A stretch of 64,000 nt of DNA from Niallia sp. FSL W8-0635 (GCF_038007965.1 NZ_JBBOYD010000001.1:226501-290500), one strand, 5' to 3'. Counted from the first letter of the stretch, positions 42,956-52,100 are shown. A program made the numbers and translations. Notes: a model not told the origin generated them from the letters alone.

Positions 42956-45900
42956 TTATTTTAACCCAATGTATACATTTTCGCCGTCTATTTGAATTTC
43001 TTTCATTCTCTCTATTCTCTCAAAGAAAAGCTGATGGAGAATAATGCCTTTATGGATAAGAAAATGATATTCCATAATCGTTTTAATAAATGTTGGAGAG
43101 CTATCGATATATAAATCAATTTTTTTATCAATAGGCAGATTGCTTTCTTTCCGTAAATCCTGGATAGAGCGAATAAGTTCCCGGATGTTGCCCTCTTTTT
43201 TTAATGCTTCTGTAATGGTAGTATCAAGCATCACGGTGAAATGTTTATTAGACGCTTCTTGGTAACCAGGTAAATTCGTCTTTCTATAGAGTATTATTTC
43301 TTCTTTTGTTAAGGTAATACTATCTTTATTTTCTAGTTGGAAAGTTAAATATCCTTTATTTATAAAGAAATTTATCTGTTCTTCCGTAGCATTTTGTAAC
43401 AGATTTTTGGCGTTCTTTACATTTCTTCCTAGCTTTGGTCCTGCTTTTTTAAAGTCAAGCTTTAAGGAATATTGAATGTAATCATCCGCAGAATCTACCC
43501 AGTTAATGTGTTTTACATTCAGTTCATCTTTTATAATCGATTCATACTGTATAAACTCGTTATCCTCGATAGTGTTTGCTGAAACTATCAGTAAGGTTGC
43601 TAACGGTTGTTTTGTTTTTATTTGATAGCGGTGGCGAAGACTTCTCCCTAGCTCCACTACTTCTTTCACTTTTTCCATTTTCCCCTCTAATTGCATTTCT
43701 CTCCATCCTGAAATAGTAGAAGGGAAGTTAGTTAGATGGACACTTTTCCCTGTTAAGGCAAGATGAATGCTTTCAGAAGTGAAAGGAATAAAAGGAGCTA
43801 GCAATTGTGATAAGTGAATTAATACGGTATAAAGTGTTTGAAAAGCAGAAACTTTGTCTTCTGGCATTCCTGCTATCCAAAATCGTTCTCGATTTCTGCG
43901 AATATACCAATTGCTTACGTCATCCATTAATTCGCCCATTTTTCTGGCTGCGTTGGTCAGTTGATATTGTTCCATCTCTGTTTGTACTATAGCGCTCGTG
44001 GTTGCTAATCGAGAGAGAATCCAGCGATCCATGATAGGAATGTTTTTGACCTTTGGCAATGTAGGGTCAAAGTGATCAATCTCCGCGTATAAAGAGTAGA
44101 AATGAAATAAACTTAAGAATGTATCAACCATTTTTGATTTTGCTTCTTGGACATTTTTTTCTGAGAATCTTTTTTGGTTCCATGGAGCGCTATCTACAAC
44201 AAGAGCCCACCGCAGGGCATCTGCACCATATGTTTGGATAAGCTCGACTGGATTTAGAGCATTGCCTTTGCTTTTGGACATTTTTTGTCCGTGTTCATCT
44301 AATACATGCCCTGTAGCAAGGACGTTTTTGTACGGGGCTTCTCCCGAATAAAGGATTGATACTGCTAAAAGGGAATAAAACCATCCTCTTGTTTGATCAA
44401 TGCCCTCTACTACTACATCTGCTGGAAATTGTTGTTGAAACAATTCGCTATTTTCAAAGGGGGTATGATATTGGGCAAATGGCATGGAGCCACTATCAAA
44501 CCATACATCAATAACCTCTGGTGTCCGGTACATATCTCCACTGCACGATGGACAAGTAAAGACAAGTTCATCAACATATGGTTTATGCAATTCTAAATCA
44601 CCAAAGGGTGTTTTAGCATATTGTCTAACATGTTCCAAACTTTTTGGAGCGACTTCCTTATGACAAGAAGTACATTTCCAAACATTTAATGGAGTTCCCC
44701 AATATCGATTCCTGCTTATATTCCAATCGACTAAACCATCGAGGAAATTTCCAAAACGTCCATCTTTTATATGGTCAGGGTACCAAGTTACTTCTTGATT
44801 TTTAGCAATCAGCATTTCCTTTGCTGCAGTTGTTTTAATAAACCAGCTTTCTGTAGCATAATACAAAAGCGCTGTATCACAGCGCCAGCAATGTGGGTAA
44901 GAATGTTCATACTTCTCTTTATGAAATAACAGTCCTTTTTGATGGAGCAGTTTGATTATTTCTACATCAACCTTCCCGTCTTTTACAAAGGAACCGGCTA
45001 ATGGTGTAATGCTTTCCTTGTATCTTCCCCTTTCATCCACTACATGAACAAAAGAAAGATTGTTTGTTTGCACAAGACGATAGTCATCCTCTCCGTAAGC
45101 TGGAGCGATATGGACAATGCCTGTTCCGCTATCATTTATGACGAAATCGCCATGATGAATGGTGTGCCCTTTTTCCACTTGAACGTATGAAAATGGTGCT
45201 GTATAGGAAAGTCCTACTAATGCTGAACCCTTCAAAGTTTCTAGGACTTCTCCTTCTAAGCCGATTACCGGCTGTAATCTATCTTTTGCAACGATGAATA
45301 TTTCTTCCCCTACTTTTACCCTAACATAATCTAAATCTTTGTGAACCGCTAAGGCGACGTTTGCTGGCAATGTCCAAGGAGTCGTTGTCCAACCGAGTAC
45401 ATATTCGTTTTCTTTTGTGACTAGCTTAAATTTAACTGTTGCGCTCAAGTCCTTTACATCTTTATATCCTTGGGCTACCTCATGTGAGCTCAAGGAGGTT
45501 TGGCAGCTTGGGCAGTATGGAGAGACACGGTGCCCTTTATATAACCAGCCTTTTTCGTGAATCGTACCAAGGATATTCCAAACCGATTCGATGTATTTAT
45601 TACTCATGGTCATATAGGGGTGATCCATATCAACCCAATACCCTAATTCATTTGTAAAGGTTTTCCATTGTTTTTCATAGGAGAATACACTCTCTTTACA
45701 TTTTTCGATAAAAGGAATGACGCCGTATTTCTCGATTTCTTGTTTTCCCGAAATTCCGAGTGCCTTTTCGACCCCTAATTCAACAGGGAGTCCATGTGTA
45801 TCCCAACCTGCTTTGCGAATGACTTGTTTACCGTTCATTGTTTGAAAGCGGGCGATGATATCTTTGATGGTTCTACCGAGTGCATGGCCGACGTGTGGAA

Positions 45901-46048
45901 GACCGTTGGCCGTTGGCGGTCCTTCGTAAAAAACAAAGGAGTCATGGTTTTTGCGCTGTTCGACTGATTTTTGAAAAATCTGTTCTTTTTCCCAAAAGGC
46001 GAGGATTCTTTTTTCACGAGCTCTGTCTGTTTCTTTTTGTTTTTCCAT
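42956..46048 (-). CDS. ileS: Isoleucyl-tRNA synthetase, type II (eukaryote-like)
   Basis: 1030 residues, longer than the 920-residue type I enzyme of B. subtilis and without its C-terminal zinc finger. HIGH motif appears as HVGH (52-55, in PTANGLPHVGHALGRT) and KMSKS as KMSKSKG near 590. The NGLPHVGHALGRTIKD start, CRWDTALLYYATESWF segment and overall size are those of IleRS2, the class that includes mupirocin-resistant enzymes. Editing and anticodon domains follow. ATG after GGAGGG. Controlled by an Ile T-box upstream. Confidence 0.96.
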   Translation of the reverse strand: MEKQKETDRAREKRILAFWEKEQIFQKSVEQRKNHDSFVFYEGPPTANGLPHVGHALGRTIKDIIARFQTMNGKQVIRKAGWDTHGLPVELGVEKALGISGKQEIEKYGVIPFIEKCKESVFSYEKQWKTFTNELGYWVDMDHPYMTMSNKYIESVWNILGTIHEKGWLYKGHRVSPYCPSCQTSLSSHEVAQGYKDVKDLSATVKFKLVTKENEYVLGWTTTPWTLPANVALAVHKDLDYVRVKVGEEIFIVAKDRLQPVIGLEGEVLETLKGSALVGLSYTAPFSYVQVEKGHTIHHGDFVINDSGTGIVHIAPAYGEDDYRLVQTNNLSFVHVVDERGRYKESITPLAGSFVKDGKVDVEIIKLLHQKGLLFHKEKYEHSYPHCWRCDTALLYYATESWFIKTTAAKEMLIAKNQEVTWYPDHIKDGRFGNFLDGLVDWNISRNRYWGTPLNVWKCTSCHKEVAPKSLEHVRQYAKTPFGDLELHKPYVDELVFTCPSCSGDMYRTPEVIDVWFDSGSMPFAQYHTPFENSELFQQQFPADVVVEGIDQTRGWFYSLLAVSILYSGEAPYKNVLATGHVLDEHGQKMSKSKGNALNPVELIQTYGADALRWALVVDSAPWNQKRFSEKNVQEAKSKMVDTFLSLFHFYSLYAEIDHFDPTLPKVKNIPIMDRWILSRLATTSAIVQTEMEQYQLTNAARKMGELMDDVSNWYIRRNRERFWIAGMPEDKVSAFQTLYTVLIHLSQLLAPFIPFTSESIHLALTGKSVHLTNFPSTISGWREMQLEGKMEKVKEVVELGRSLRHRYQIKTKQPLATLLIVSANTIEDNEFIQYESIIKDELNVKHINWVDSADDYIQYSLKLDFKKAGPKLGRNVKNAKNLLQNATEEQINFFINKGYLTFQLENKDSITLTKEEIILYRKTNLPGYQEASNKHFTVMLDTTITEALKKEGNIRELIRSIQDLRKESNLPIDKKIDLYIDSSPTFIKTIMEYHFLIHKGIILHQLFFERIERMKEIQIDGENVYIGLK

Positions 46049-46105
46049 CTATATCCCTCCATTTATTAAATAAACATTCCAGTATAGAAAGATATTTTTA
46101 GGAAA

Positions 46106-46385
46106 TAAAAAACACCCGTCCCTAAAGTAAGGGACGAGTGTATTATCATAACCCGCGTTACCACCCAAATTCTGTTTGGCAAAAAGCAAACAGCGCTTAG
46201 TCAACGTACTATCATACGTGTTCCTTTTAACGGTGGAAATCCGTCAAGACTTACTAATTGTTCAGCCTTGCATCTCAGAGATGATTTTTCTGTTTCGTTT
46301 TCCTTACTGGCTTTCACCATACCCAGCTCGCTAAAAGGGACACAAAACATACTTTTTCTCTTCATTGATTTCTATGAATTGGAAT
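46106..46385 (-). ncRNA. T-box leader of ileS, specifier ATC (Ile)
   Basis: On the minus strand the T-box consensus GGGTGGTAACGCGGG (about 46150-46168) precedes a terminator (CGTCCCTTACTTTAGGGACG then T-run, about 46106-46140). Stem I carries an AGTA motif; AGAGA pairs with TCTCT beside the specifier loop, placing the codon ATC at 46283-46285, followed by A. Uncharged tRNA-Ile binding would stabilise the antiterminator. The apical GNTG-like GAGCTGGGTATGGTGAAAGCC piece is also present. Confidence 0.93.
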
Positions 46386-46562
46386 GTTTTGTATAGGATA
46401 GCACTTTTACATGGGAAATTCAAGAGACATTTGCCTAGATTTAGTAAAGAAAAAAAGCTCGATAAATAGGATTTTTTAGCCACAAAACTGTCATAGTATC
46501 AGGATTGGGATTTTGTTAGAATGGTAGGTAGTGGTTATTAGGTTTGAAAGGAAGTAGAGATA

Positions 46563-46991
46563 ATGAAGAAAGTATTAAACATAGCCCTCTTTTATGCAAT
46601 TATAGGTTTAGTTAGTGGTGTTTACTATAGAGAGTTTACGAAAATGAGAGATTTCACAGGGGAAACCCAGCTTTCTGTTGTTCATACTCACTCGTTTGCT
46701 TTAGGAATGATGATTATGTTAATCGTCTATTTATTCTGTTATACGATGAAAATTCATACACTTAAAAATTTTGACGTATTCTTTTATTTTTATAATATTG
46801 GTGTTTTATCAACGATTACTTTAATGATTATTAGAGGGACCTTGCAAGTATTAGAGTATGATTTATCAACTGGTTTAGATTCTTCCATCTCTGGAATTGC
46901 CGGATTAGGGCATATTTCTGTTACGATTGGTTTAGTAATGTTTTTCCTTCTTTTGAGAAAGAATCATAGCGAGAATATTAGAACGAAGTAG
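46563..46991 (+). CDS. DUF2871 family membrane protein
   Basis: 142 residues with four hydrophobic helices and the family's landmarks YREFTKMRDFTG, VHTHSFALGMMIML (conserved His pair) and GLGHISVTIGLVMFFLLL. The function of DUF2871 is not established; the intramembrane histidines suggest haem or metal binding. ATG after GAAAGGAAG. Single gene between the ileS leader and sqhC. Confidence 0.85.
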   Translation: MKKVLNIALFYAIIGLVSGVYYREFTKMRDFTGETQLSVVHTHSFALGMMIMLIVYLFCYTMKIHTLKNFDVFFYFYNIGVLSTITLMIIRGTLQVLEYDLSTGLDSSISGIAGLGHISVTIGLVMFFLLLRKNHSENIRTK

Positions 46992-47001
46992 GAAAAAGGT
47001 G

Positions 47002-47044
47002 TTTTTCCGAAGCTTAAATGAACTTCAAGTTAACTTCGGAAAAA
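47002..47044. repeat. Inverted repeat between convergent genes
   Basis: TTTTTCCGAAG (47002-47012) pairs with CTTCGGAAAAA (47034-47044). It follows the DUF2871 stop by 11 bp and faces the sqhC stop. The T-rich arm is on the wrong side for a textbook terminator in either direction, but its place suggests it serves both. Confidence 0.5.
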
Positions 47045-47071
47045 AACATTCTAGATTCCTTGATTAAATAG

Positions 47072-48967
47072 TTACTTCTCTATTTTTCCATCGTTTATAT
47101 AATGGGAAAGAGCCAATAAAGGAAAAATCTTATTATAGCTATGATAATAAATATAGAACTGTTTTGGTAACCCAATACCTGTCGGATAAGTAATGGCATG
47201 TTTCTCCTTTTTTTCTTCTAATAAGTAATGGATTCCCCTTTTCACTTCTTTGCTTTCGCTTTCTCCAGCCGCGATTAAGGCATCAACAGCCCAAGCAGTT
47301 TGGGAGTCTGTACTAAATGGTAGAGACACATAGGTTAACTTTTCACAGCTCCTGCACGACTCTCCCCACCCACCATTTGAGTGTTGGGTTTTTTTCAACC
47401 AAGCAATTGCCTTCTTGATTGCTGGATGATTTGCTTTGATACCAACTGCTGTTAACCCCGTAAGTGCTGCCCAAGTACCATAAATATAACAAACACCCCA
47501 TCTGCCATACCAAGAGCCATCTTTTTCTTGATGATCAATTAACCAACTTATGGCCTGTTTTACATGAGGATGTGTGTAGTTTAGATGGGCAAAGTTTCCT
47601 AAGTATTCTAGTACTCTTCCAGTTAAATCAGCAGTAGAAGGGTCGATTGCGGCATCCCTTGCATTATCAATCGGGACCAATTTGAGTATTTCCCAATCGG
47701 TATTTTTTTCAAAGGCGCCCCACCCTCCATCTTTATTTTGCATGGATAATAAATAGTTTGTGCCCTTTTGCCAAGCATGATGAACAGTTTTGTTTGTGGA
47801 GGCAGTTGCGGTTAAGGCTCGTAAAACAGCTGAAGTATCATCATTATCTGGGTTATTTGTGTTAATATCAGAGAACCCCCATCCTCCAGGTTCCGTATTT
47901 GGATTATGAACCTGCCAATCTCCTTTTTTTGTATGTTGTTTTGTTAGCAAATAATTGGTTGCTTTCTTTATCGTAATCGAATCAGTAGACTGGCCTGCTT
48001 GCTGTAAAGTATAGCTAATTAATCCTGTATCCCAAACGGTACTAGTAGAATTCTCCAAGTGGTTTAGCTCCCCCTTTTTATCTATGAGGGATGTGAGACC
48101 AGCTATTGCTTTTTGTATAACAGGGGAATTCTTATTATAGCCAAGGGCAAGCAAAGCATAAATCATAAAGAAAGTTGCGCTTGCATAACTGTAAAGTGTT
48201 CCATCCTCTTCTAAACGATCCATCATGTATTTTTCTCCATATTGAAAGCCTAAGTGATGAAGATAGGCTGGAAACTTTCCGATTCGTTTCATTTCTTTCC
48301 ATAGAAATGTAAGGGGAGATCGCTCGTCTTCTAGGTGATCATAGGATGGATAAAGGGCTATATCTCTTGCAAATAAATCATCTAATTGTGGCTTAGTTTT
48401 GGTTTGGATAGTGAATTTTTTATTAGCTGCTATTAACATCGGAATAAAGTGAATCCGAGCATAGGCGCTAAATTGATAGAAATTAATAGGCTGAAAGGTT
48501 GGCAAAAGCAAAAATGTCATCGGAATGTATATCATATGGGACCATGGATAAAGACCATTCACGGAAAGCATCCATTTTATCATAAAATGGGCCTTCGCCA
48601 GGCCTCCATTCTTTAAAATAAACGCTTTTGCTTTCTGCATTTGTTTGTCTTCCTTCGAGTAAAGACCAGAATATAATAGAGCAGTGTAAGCAATAATGGT
48701 TGCAGACAGATGGCCATTTGGTTCATCGAGATATGCTTTCCAATAGCCTTCTTTATGCTGGGTAGCACGCAATGTTTTTGCTAAAAGATGGATATGCTCT
48801 TCTTCTGTCTGAATGTTTAATGCTCGAATAGTGATGATATAAAAAGCATCAGTCATTAAGCTTCCTTGAAATCGAAAATGAAAAGAACCGTCCGAATGCT
48901 GTAGTTTGACAAGCTCTTGGATGCGTTTTTGTTGTTCTTTTTCAACCGATTGGAGAAATGTATTCAA
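47072..48967 (-). CDS. sqhC: Squalene-hopene cyclase family, sporulenol synthase
   Basis: 631 residues from TTG 48967, five bases after GAGGTGA. The terpene cyclase acid motif DXDD is present as DNDD (in NNPDNDDTSAVLRAL, about residue 370), with QW repeats (GGWGFSD, QNKDGGWGAF, KDGSWYGRWGVCYIYGTW, SNGGWGESC). It follows B. subtilis SqhC closely in several places (KWML..NGLYPW, ENSTSTVWDT, LPKQFYIYYHSY), so sporulenol synthase, which cyclises tetraprenyl curcumene for spore lipid, is the likely role. It needs a C35 precursor made elsewhere in the genome. Confidence 0.9.
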   Translation of the reverse strand: MNTFLQSVEKEQQKRIQELVKLQHSDGSFHFRFQGSLMTDAFYIITIRALNIQTEEEHIHLLAKTLRATQHKEGYWKAYLDEPNGHLSATIIAYTALLYSGLYSKEDKQMQKAKAFILKNGGLAKAHFMIKWMLSVNGLYPWSHMIYIPMTFLLLPTFQPINFYQFSAYARIHFIPMLIAANKKFTIQTKTKPQLDDLFARDIALYPSYDHLEDERSPLTFLWKEMKRIGKFPAYLHHLGFQYGEKYMMDRLEEDGTLYSYASATFFMIYALLALGYNKNSPVIQKAIAGLTSLIDKKGELNHLENSTSTVWDTGLISYTLQQAGQSTDSITIKKATNYLLTKQHTKKGDWQVHNPNTEPGGWGFSDINTNNPDNDDTSAVLRALTATASTNKTVHHAWQKGTNYLLSMQNKDGGWGAFEKNTDWEILKLVPIDNARDAAIDPSTADLTGRVLEYLGNFAHLNYTHPHVKQAISWLIDHQEKDGSWYGRWGVCYIYGTWAALTGLTAVGIKANHPAIKKAIAWLKKTQHSNGGWGESCRSCEKLTYVSLPFSTDSQTAWAVDALIAAGESESKEVKRGIHYLLEEKKEKHAITYPTGIGLPKQFYIYYHSYNKIFPLLALSHYINDGKIEK

Positions 48968-49061
48968 TAAGATCACCTCAAATGGAACGTCGTATTAGTA
49001 AACTTTATGCAACGTAAGGAAAGTCATGTTCAGAAATATTTATATTTTCTTTTTTTAGTGG

Positions 49062-49090
49062 TTGAAATTGGAAGAGGAGAGGAATATAAT
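49062..49090 (+). promoter_or_regulatory. Sigma-A promoter of the aspS T-box transcript
   Basis: TTGAAA (49062-49067), 17-bp spacer, TATAAT (49085-49090), just upstream of the T-box leader. Confidence 0.75.
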
Positions 49091-49106
49091 AAAACATAAT
49101 TTAATT

Positions 49107-49339
49107 GAGCGAACATGTTGATCAGAAGGAGTAACCTAAGAAACTTTTTCGAAAGAGAGCAGTCGGCAGCTGAAAAGATTGTGTTAAAGCCTTAGGTGAA
49201 GACATCTGTGAGTGTTACTTTGAACGTTTATACTAGTAGAGGTAACCGGCTATCACCGTTATGATACAAGTGGTTTCTTTATGGAACAATTTGGGTGGTA
49301 CCGCGGTAAAATCCGTCCCTTTTATAGGGGCGGATTTTT
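49107..49339 (+). ncRNA. T-box leader of the AspRS gene, specifier GAC (Asp)
   Basis: T-box consensus TGGGTGGTACCGCGG (about 49290-49305) is followed by a terminator (AAATCCGTCCC / AGGGGCGGATTTTT, ending 49339). In Stem I, AACA pairs with TGTT, CAGA with TCTG, then AGTA faces GAAGACA, and ACCTAAG pairs with CTTAGGT. This frames the specifier as GAC at 49201-49203, an aspartate codon, followed by the usual A. The ileS leader has the matching layout (ATC A TCTCTGAG versus GAC A TCTGTGAG). Confidence 0.92.
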
Positions 49340-49382
49340 GTTGTTATTTGAGATGAATTTTACTAGCGCAGGCATAACATAA

Positions 49383-49535
49383 TTGTCTAGCTCCGGGCAC
49401 CCAGGGGCTGATGGGCTTCCCGACCGTTCCTTCGATAAGTCAACATCGAATCGCTATCGCTTTTCGTGTATCCTTTATCTAAGGAAAGGTCGCTCCACCC
49501 CACACACCCCTAAACGGGTGCCCTGCGCTTTTCTT
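49383..49535. repeat. Bacillaceae dispersed repeat between T-box and AspRS gene
   Basis: Begins TTGTCTAGCTCCGGGCACCC and ends GGGTGCCCTGCGCTTTTCTT, ends that are complementary in the GGGCACCC/GGGTGCCC part. The TGTCTAGCTCC...GCGCTTTTCTT frame is familiar from dispersed Bacillus intergenic repeats. Higher GC than flanks. It separates the T-box terminator from the coding region. Confidence 0.7.
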
Positions 49536-49552
49536 TTAAGGAGGTGAGTACC

Positions 49553-49684
49553 GTGGATGACGATGATGATAACGATATGAATCGAAAAAATTTACAAACT
49601 ATAGGAGGAATAATGATATGGAATCTTCAAAAAGGGTACTCATCTCTGAGTGCGAACAATTTATCGGGGAAGAGGTTGTTTTAA
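49553..49684 (+). CDS. Asp/Asn-codon-rich mini-ORF overlapping the AspRS start
   Basis: A 43-codon reading frame starting with GTG at 49553, three bases after a near-perfect AAGGAGGTGAG. Codons 2-8 are GAT GAC GAT GAT GAT AAC GAT and codons 10 and 13 are AAT, so nine of the first twelve codons after the start are Asp or Asn. It then runs over the AspRS ribosome site and start in another frame and stops at 49684. The codon content matches the amino acids handled by the downstream synthetase, which looks like a leader peptide. That it is translated is an inference from the ribosome site. Confidence 0.5.
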   Translation: MDDDDDNDMNRKNLQTIGGIMIWNLQKGYSSLSANNLSGKRLF

Positions 49685-50913
49685 AGGGATGGGTGAAGAA
49701 AATTCGCCAGCTAGGAAAGGTCGGTTTCTTATTATTGAGAGACCGCACAGGAGTGCTGCAATGTGTGTTAGAGCAGGAGCAGAATCAATTGAAAATAGAG
49801 ACAGAAAGTGTCGTTCAAGTAACCGGAATCCTTGTAAAAACAGATAAAACAGCAAATGGAGTAGAACTTCAAGTAAATGAACTAATAGTACTGGCTGAGG
49901 CTGATTCTTTGCCATTTGAAATAAATAAGAAAAAAATAAATGTAGGATTAGATCATTTATTAAATCATCGCGTTTTATCTTTAAGACAGGAACAAATAAA
50001 TGCTATTTTTACCATTCAATCCATGTTTGTAAAAGGCTTTGCAGATTTTCTCATGAAAGAAGGCTTTACCCGAATTTTCACTCCAAAAATCGTTTCACAA
50101 GGGGCAGAAGGCGGGGCAAATGTTTTTACCTTTAGCTATTTTGATAAAAATGCTTATTTAGCTCAATCCCCTCAATTTTATAAACAAATGATGGTTGGTG
50201 CAGGATTTGAACGAGTGTTTGAAATTGCCCCTGTATACAGGGCGGAAGAGCATAATTCTTCTAGGCATTTAAATGAATATATTTCGTTAGATGTAGAGAT
50301 TGGATTCATTGAAAATGTGGATGAAGTAATGGAGATGGAGAAACGGGTTCTTCAATATGCTTTTCAATATATAAAGAAAAATTGTCAGAAGCAGTTAGAC
50401 ATACTTCAGGTCGAAGTACCAGTAATAAACGAGATTCCTAAAATGACATTAGCGGAAGCACAGAAGCTATTAAAGGAGAAGTATCACAAGGATTCTCCAG
50501 AAGGAGATTTAAACACAGAAGGGGAAAGATGTATCGGAAGCTTTATAAGGGAGAAGCATGGAAGTGATTTTGTTTTTATCACCAACTATCCGAGAGCAAC
50601 ACGACCGATGTACACCATGCCGAATAAGGAAAACCCTGAGCTAACTGACTCCTTTGACCTTTTATATAAAGGGAGTGAAATTACTTCTGGAGGACAAAGA
50701 ATTCATCGCCAAGCAGAGCTAATAGATTCATTTAAAGAAAAGGGACTAAATCCAAAGGAATTTAAGGCGTATATTGATTCCTTTGCATATGCGATTCCAC
50801 CACATGGAGGATTCGGGATTGGTTTAGAACGGATCATAATGAAGTTTTTAGGATTAGGGAATATTCGCGAAGCAAGTGCGTTTCCGAGAGACTGTGACAG
50901 GCTTATTCCATAA
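49618..50913 (+). CDS. aspS2: Archaeal-type aspartyl-tRNA synthetase, probably non-discriminating (AspS2)
   Basis: 431 residues, the short archaeal-type AspRS (bacterial AspRS is about 590, with a GAD insert). N-terminal OB anticodon-binding domain (about 1-105; GWVKKIRQLGKVGFLLLRD), catalytic core with motif 2 APVYRAEEHNSSRHLNEY (about 208-225) and motif 3 GGFGIGLERIIMKFLGLGNIREA. In bacteria this AspRS2 usually charges tRNA-Asp and tRNA-Asn for later transamidation. The window shows no gatCAB. ATG after ATAGGAGG. A T-box, a repeat and an Asp/Asn-rich mini-ORF precede it. AsnRS was considered and rejected on the AEEH/GAEGGANVF pattern. Confidence 0.9.
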   Translation: MESSKRVLISECEQFIGEEVVLKGWVKKIRQLGKVGFLLLRDRTGVLQCVLEQEQNQLKIETESVVQVTGILVKTDKTANGVELQVNELIVLAEADSLPFEINKKKINVGLDHLLNHRVLSLRQEQINAIFTIQSMFVKGFADFLMKEGFTRIFTPKIVSQGAEGGANVFTFSYFDKNAYLAQSPQFYKQMMVGAGFERVFEIAPVYRAEEHNSSRHLNEYISLDVEIGFIENVDEVMEMEKRVLQYAFQYIKKNCQKQLDILQVEVPVINEIPKMTLAEAQKLLKEKYHKDSPEGDLNTEGERCIGSFIREKHGSDFVFITNYPRATRPMYTMPNKENPELTDSFDLLYKGSEITSGGQRIHRQAELIDSFKEKGLNPKEFKAYIDSFAYAIPPHGGFGIGLERIIMKFLGLGNIREASAFPRDCDRLIP

Positions 50914-50925
50914 AAGGAAAGATAA

Positions 50926-51018
50926 AACTAGCCCCTTATTGTACATTCGTAGATTAATTTGGAGAAATGTTTTGAAAACATAACCAAAGCAGAGCTACAT
51001 TACAATAAGGAGCTAGTT
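50926..51018. repeat. Long inverted repeat after the AspRS gene
   Basis: AACTAGC.CCTTATTGTA (50926-50943) pairs with TACAATAAGG.GCTAGTT (51001-51018) with a single mismatch, enclosing 57 bases. A T/A-rich stretch follows. It may work as a terminator or be a small repeat. Nothing else is visible to 51150. Confidence 0.6.
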
Positions 51019-51174
51019 GTATTATTAATAATATCCTAGATTTTGCTAGTTGAAACGTAAAAACTAGTATATCTTAAAAAAATTTAGATAATTTTAATAA
51101 GATGGGTTTCTTTTCTATATAGAAAAGGTATATAACAAGGAGATAGATTTATACATAGTTGGAGGGGGAAACAT

Positions 51175-52059
51175 ATGCTAGATGAGCTAGAATTAGTACT
51201 GGATGCAAAAGCAGTGCTTGGAGAAGGGCCATGCTGGGATTTTAGAAACAATATTTTATATTGGGTAGATATTGAAGGAAAAAAAGTACATATGTATAAC
51301 CATATTTCTGGTAAGCACAAACAGATTCAACTAGAACGAGAAGTATCGGCTATAATCCCTTGTATAAAAAAAGATACGGAATTTATTGTTACATTAGATA
51401 ACGGTTTTCATATTTTAAATATAGAAACAGAGCAACTAAAGTTTATTGGCGATCCAGAGCGAGATTTAGAACATAATCGTTTTAATGATGGGAAATGTGA
51501 TGCTTACGGTCGTTTATGGGCAGGGACAATGTGTAGAGATGGCAAGAAGAAAGATGCGGCACTGTACTGTCTGGATAACGAAGGGAAATGGACGGAAAAA
51601 ATAAGTCATTTGAGCATTTCGAATGGCATGGCATGGACAAGTAATAATGAATATCTATACCATATTGATACACCTGCTCAAACAGTAACTCGATATGAAT
51701 ATGATGTGGAGGCAGGAGATTTAGGAAAAGCAAAACAGATTATTGATTTTTCCAAGGAAGAAGGATTCCCAGATGGTATGACAATCGATAGCCAAGGAAT
51801 GCTATGGATTGCTCATTATGGCGGAGGAAGAGTGTCTAGATGGAATCCGGAGAGCGGAGAGAAACTAAGAGAGATTCTCTTGCCAGCCCCAAATGTGACC
51901 TCTTGTACATTTGGAGGAAAAAAACTAAATGAATTATATATAACTACTGCAAGATCTGGTTTAGATGAAGAGAAGTTAAAACAGTATCCTCAATCAGGAG
52001 GATTATATAAGGTAAAGCTAGATATAACAGGAGTAAAAACCTATTTGTATCAACATTAA
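51175..52059 (+). CDS. SMP-30/gluconolactonase/LRE family protein
   Basis: 294 residues, six-bladed propeller. Landmarks: LGEGPCWDFRNNILYWVDIEGKKVH (metal-ligand Glu 17), NRFNDGKCDAYGRLWAGTM (Asn and Asp metal ligands), SNGMAWTSNNEYLYHIDTPA and FPDGMTIDSQGMLWIAHYGGG. Calcium or zinc lactonase opening sugar lactones is the family activity; the exact sugar is not clear. ATG after GGAGGGGG. Monocistronic with a strong terminator. Confidence 0.92.
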   Translation: MLDELELVLDAKAVLGEGPCWDFRNNILYWVDIEGKKVHMYNHISGKHKQIQLEREVSAIIPCIKKDTEFIVTLDNGFHILNIETEQLKFIGDPERDLEHNRFNDGKCDAYGRLWAGTMCRDGKKKDAALYCLDNEGKWTEKISHLSISNGMAWTSNNEYLYHIDTPAQTVTRYEYDVEAGDLGKAKQIIDFSKEEGFPDGMTIDSQGMLWIAHYGGGRVSRWNPESGEKLREILLPAPNVTSCTFGGKKLNELYITTARSGLDEEKLKQYPQSGGLYKVKLDITGVKTYLYQH

Positions 52060-52100
52060 TACGTAATGTTTGGTAATTGGACATGAAGTATTTCTATGGA

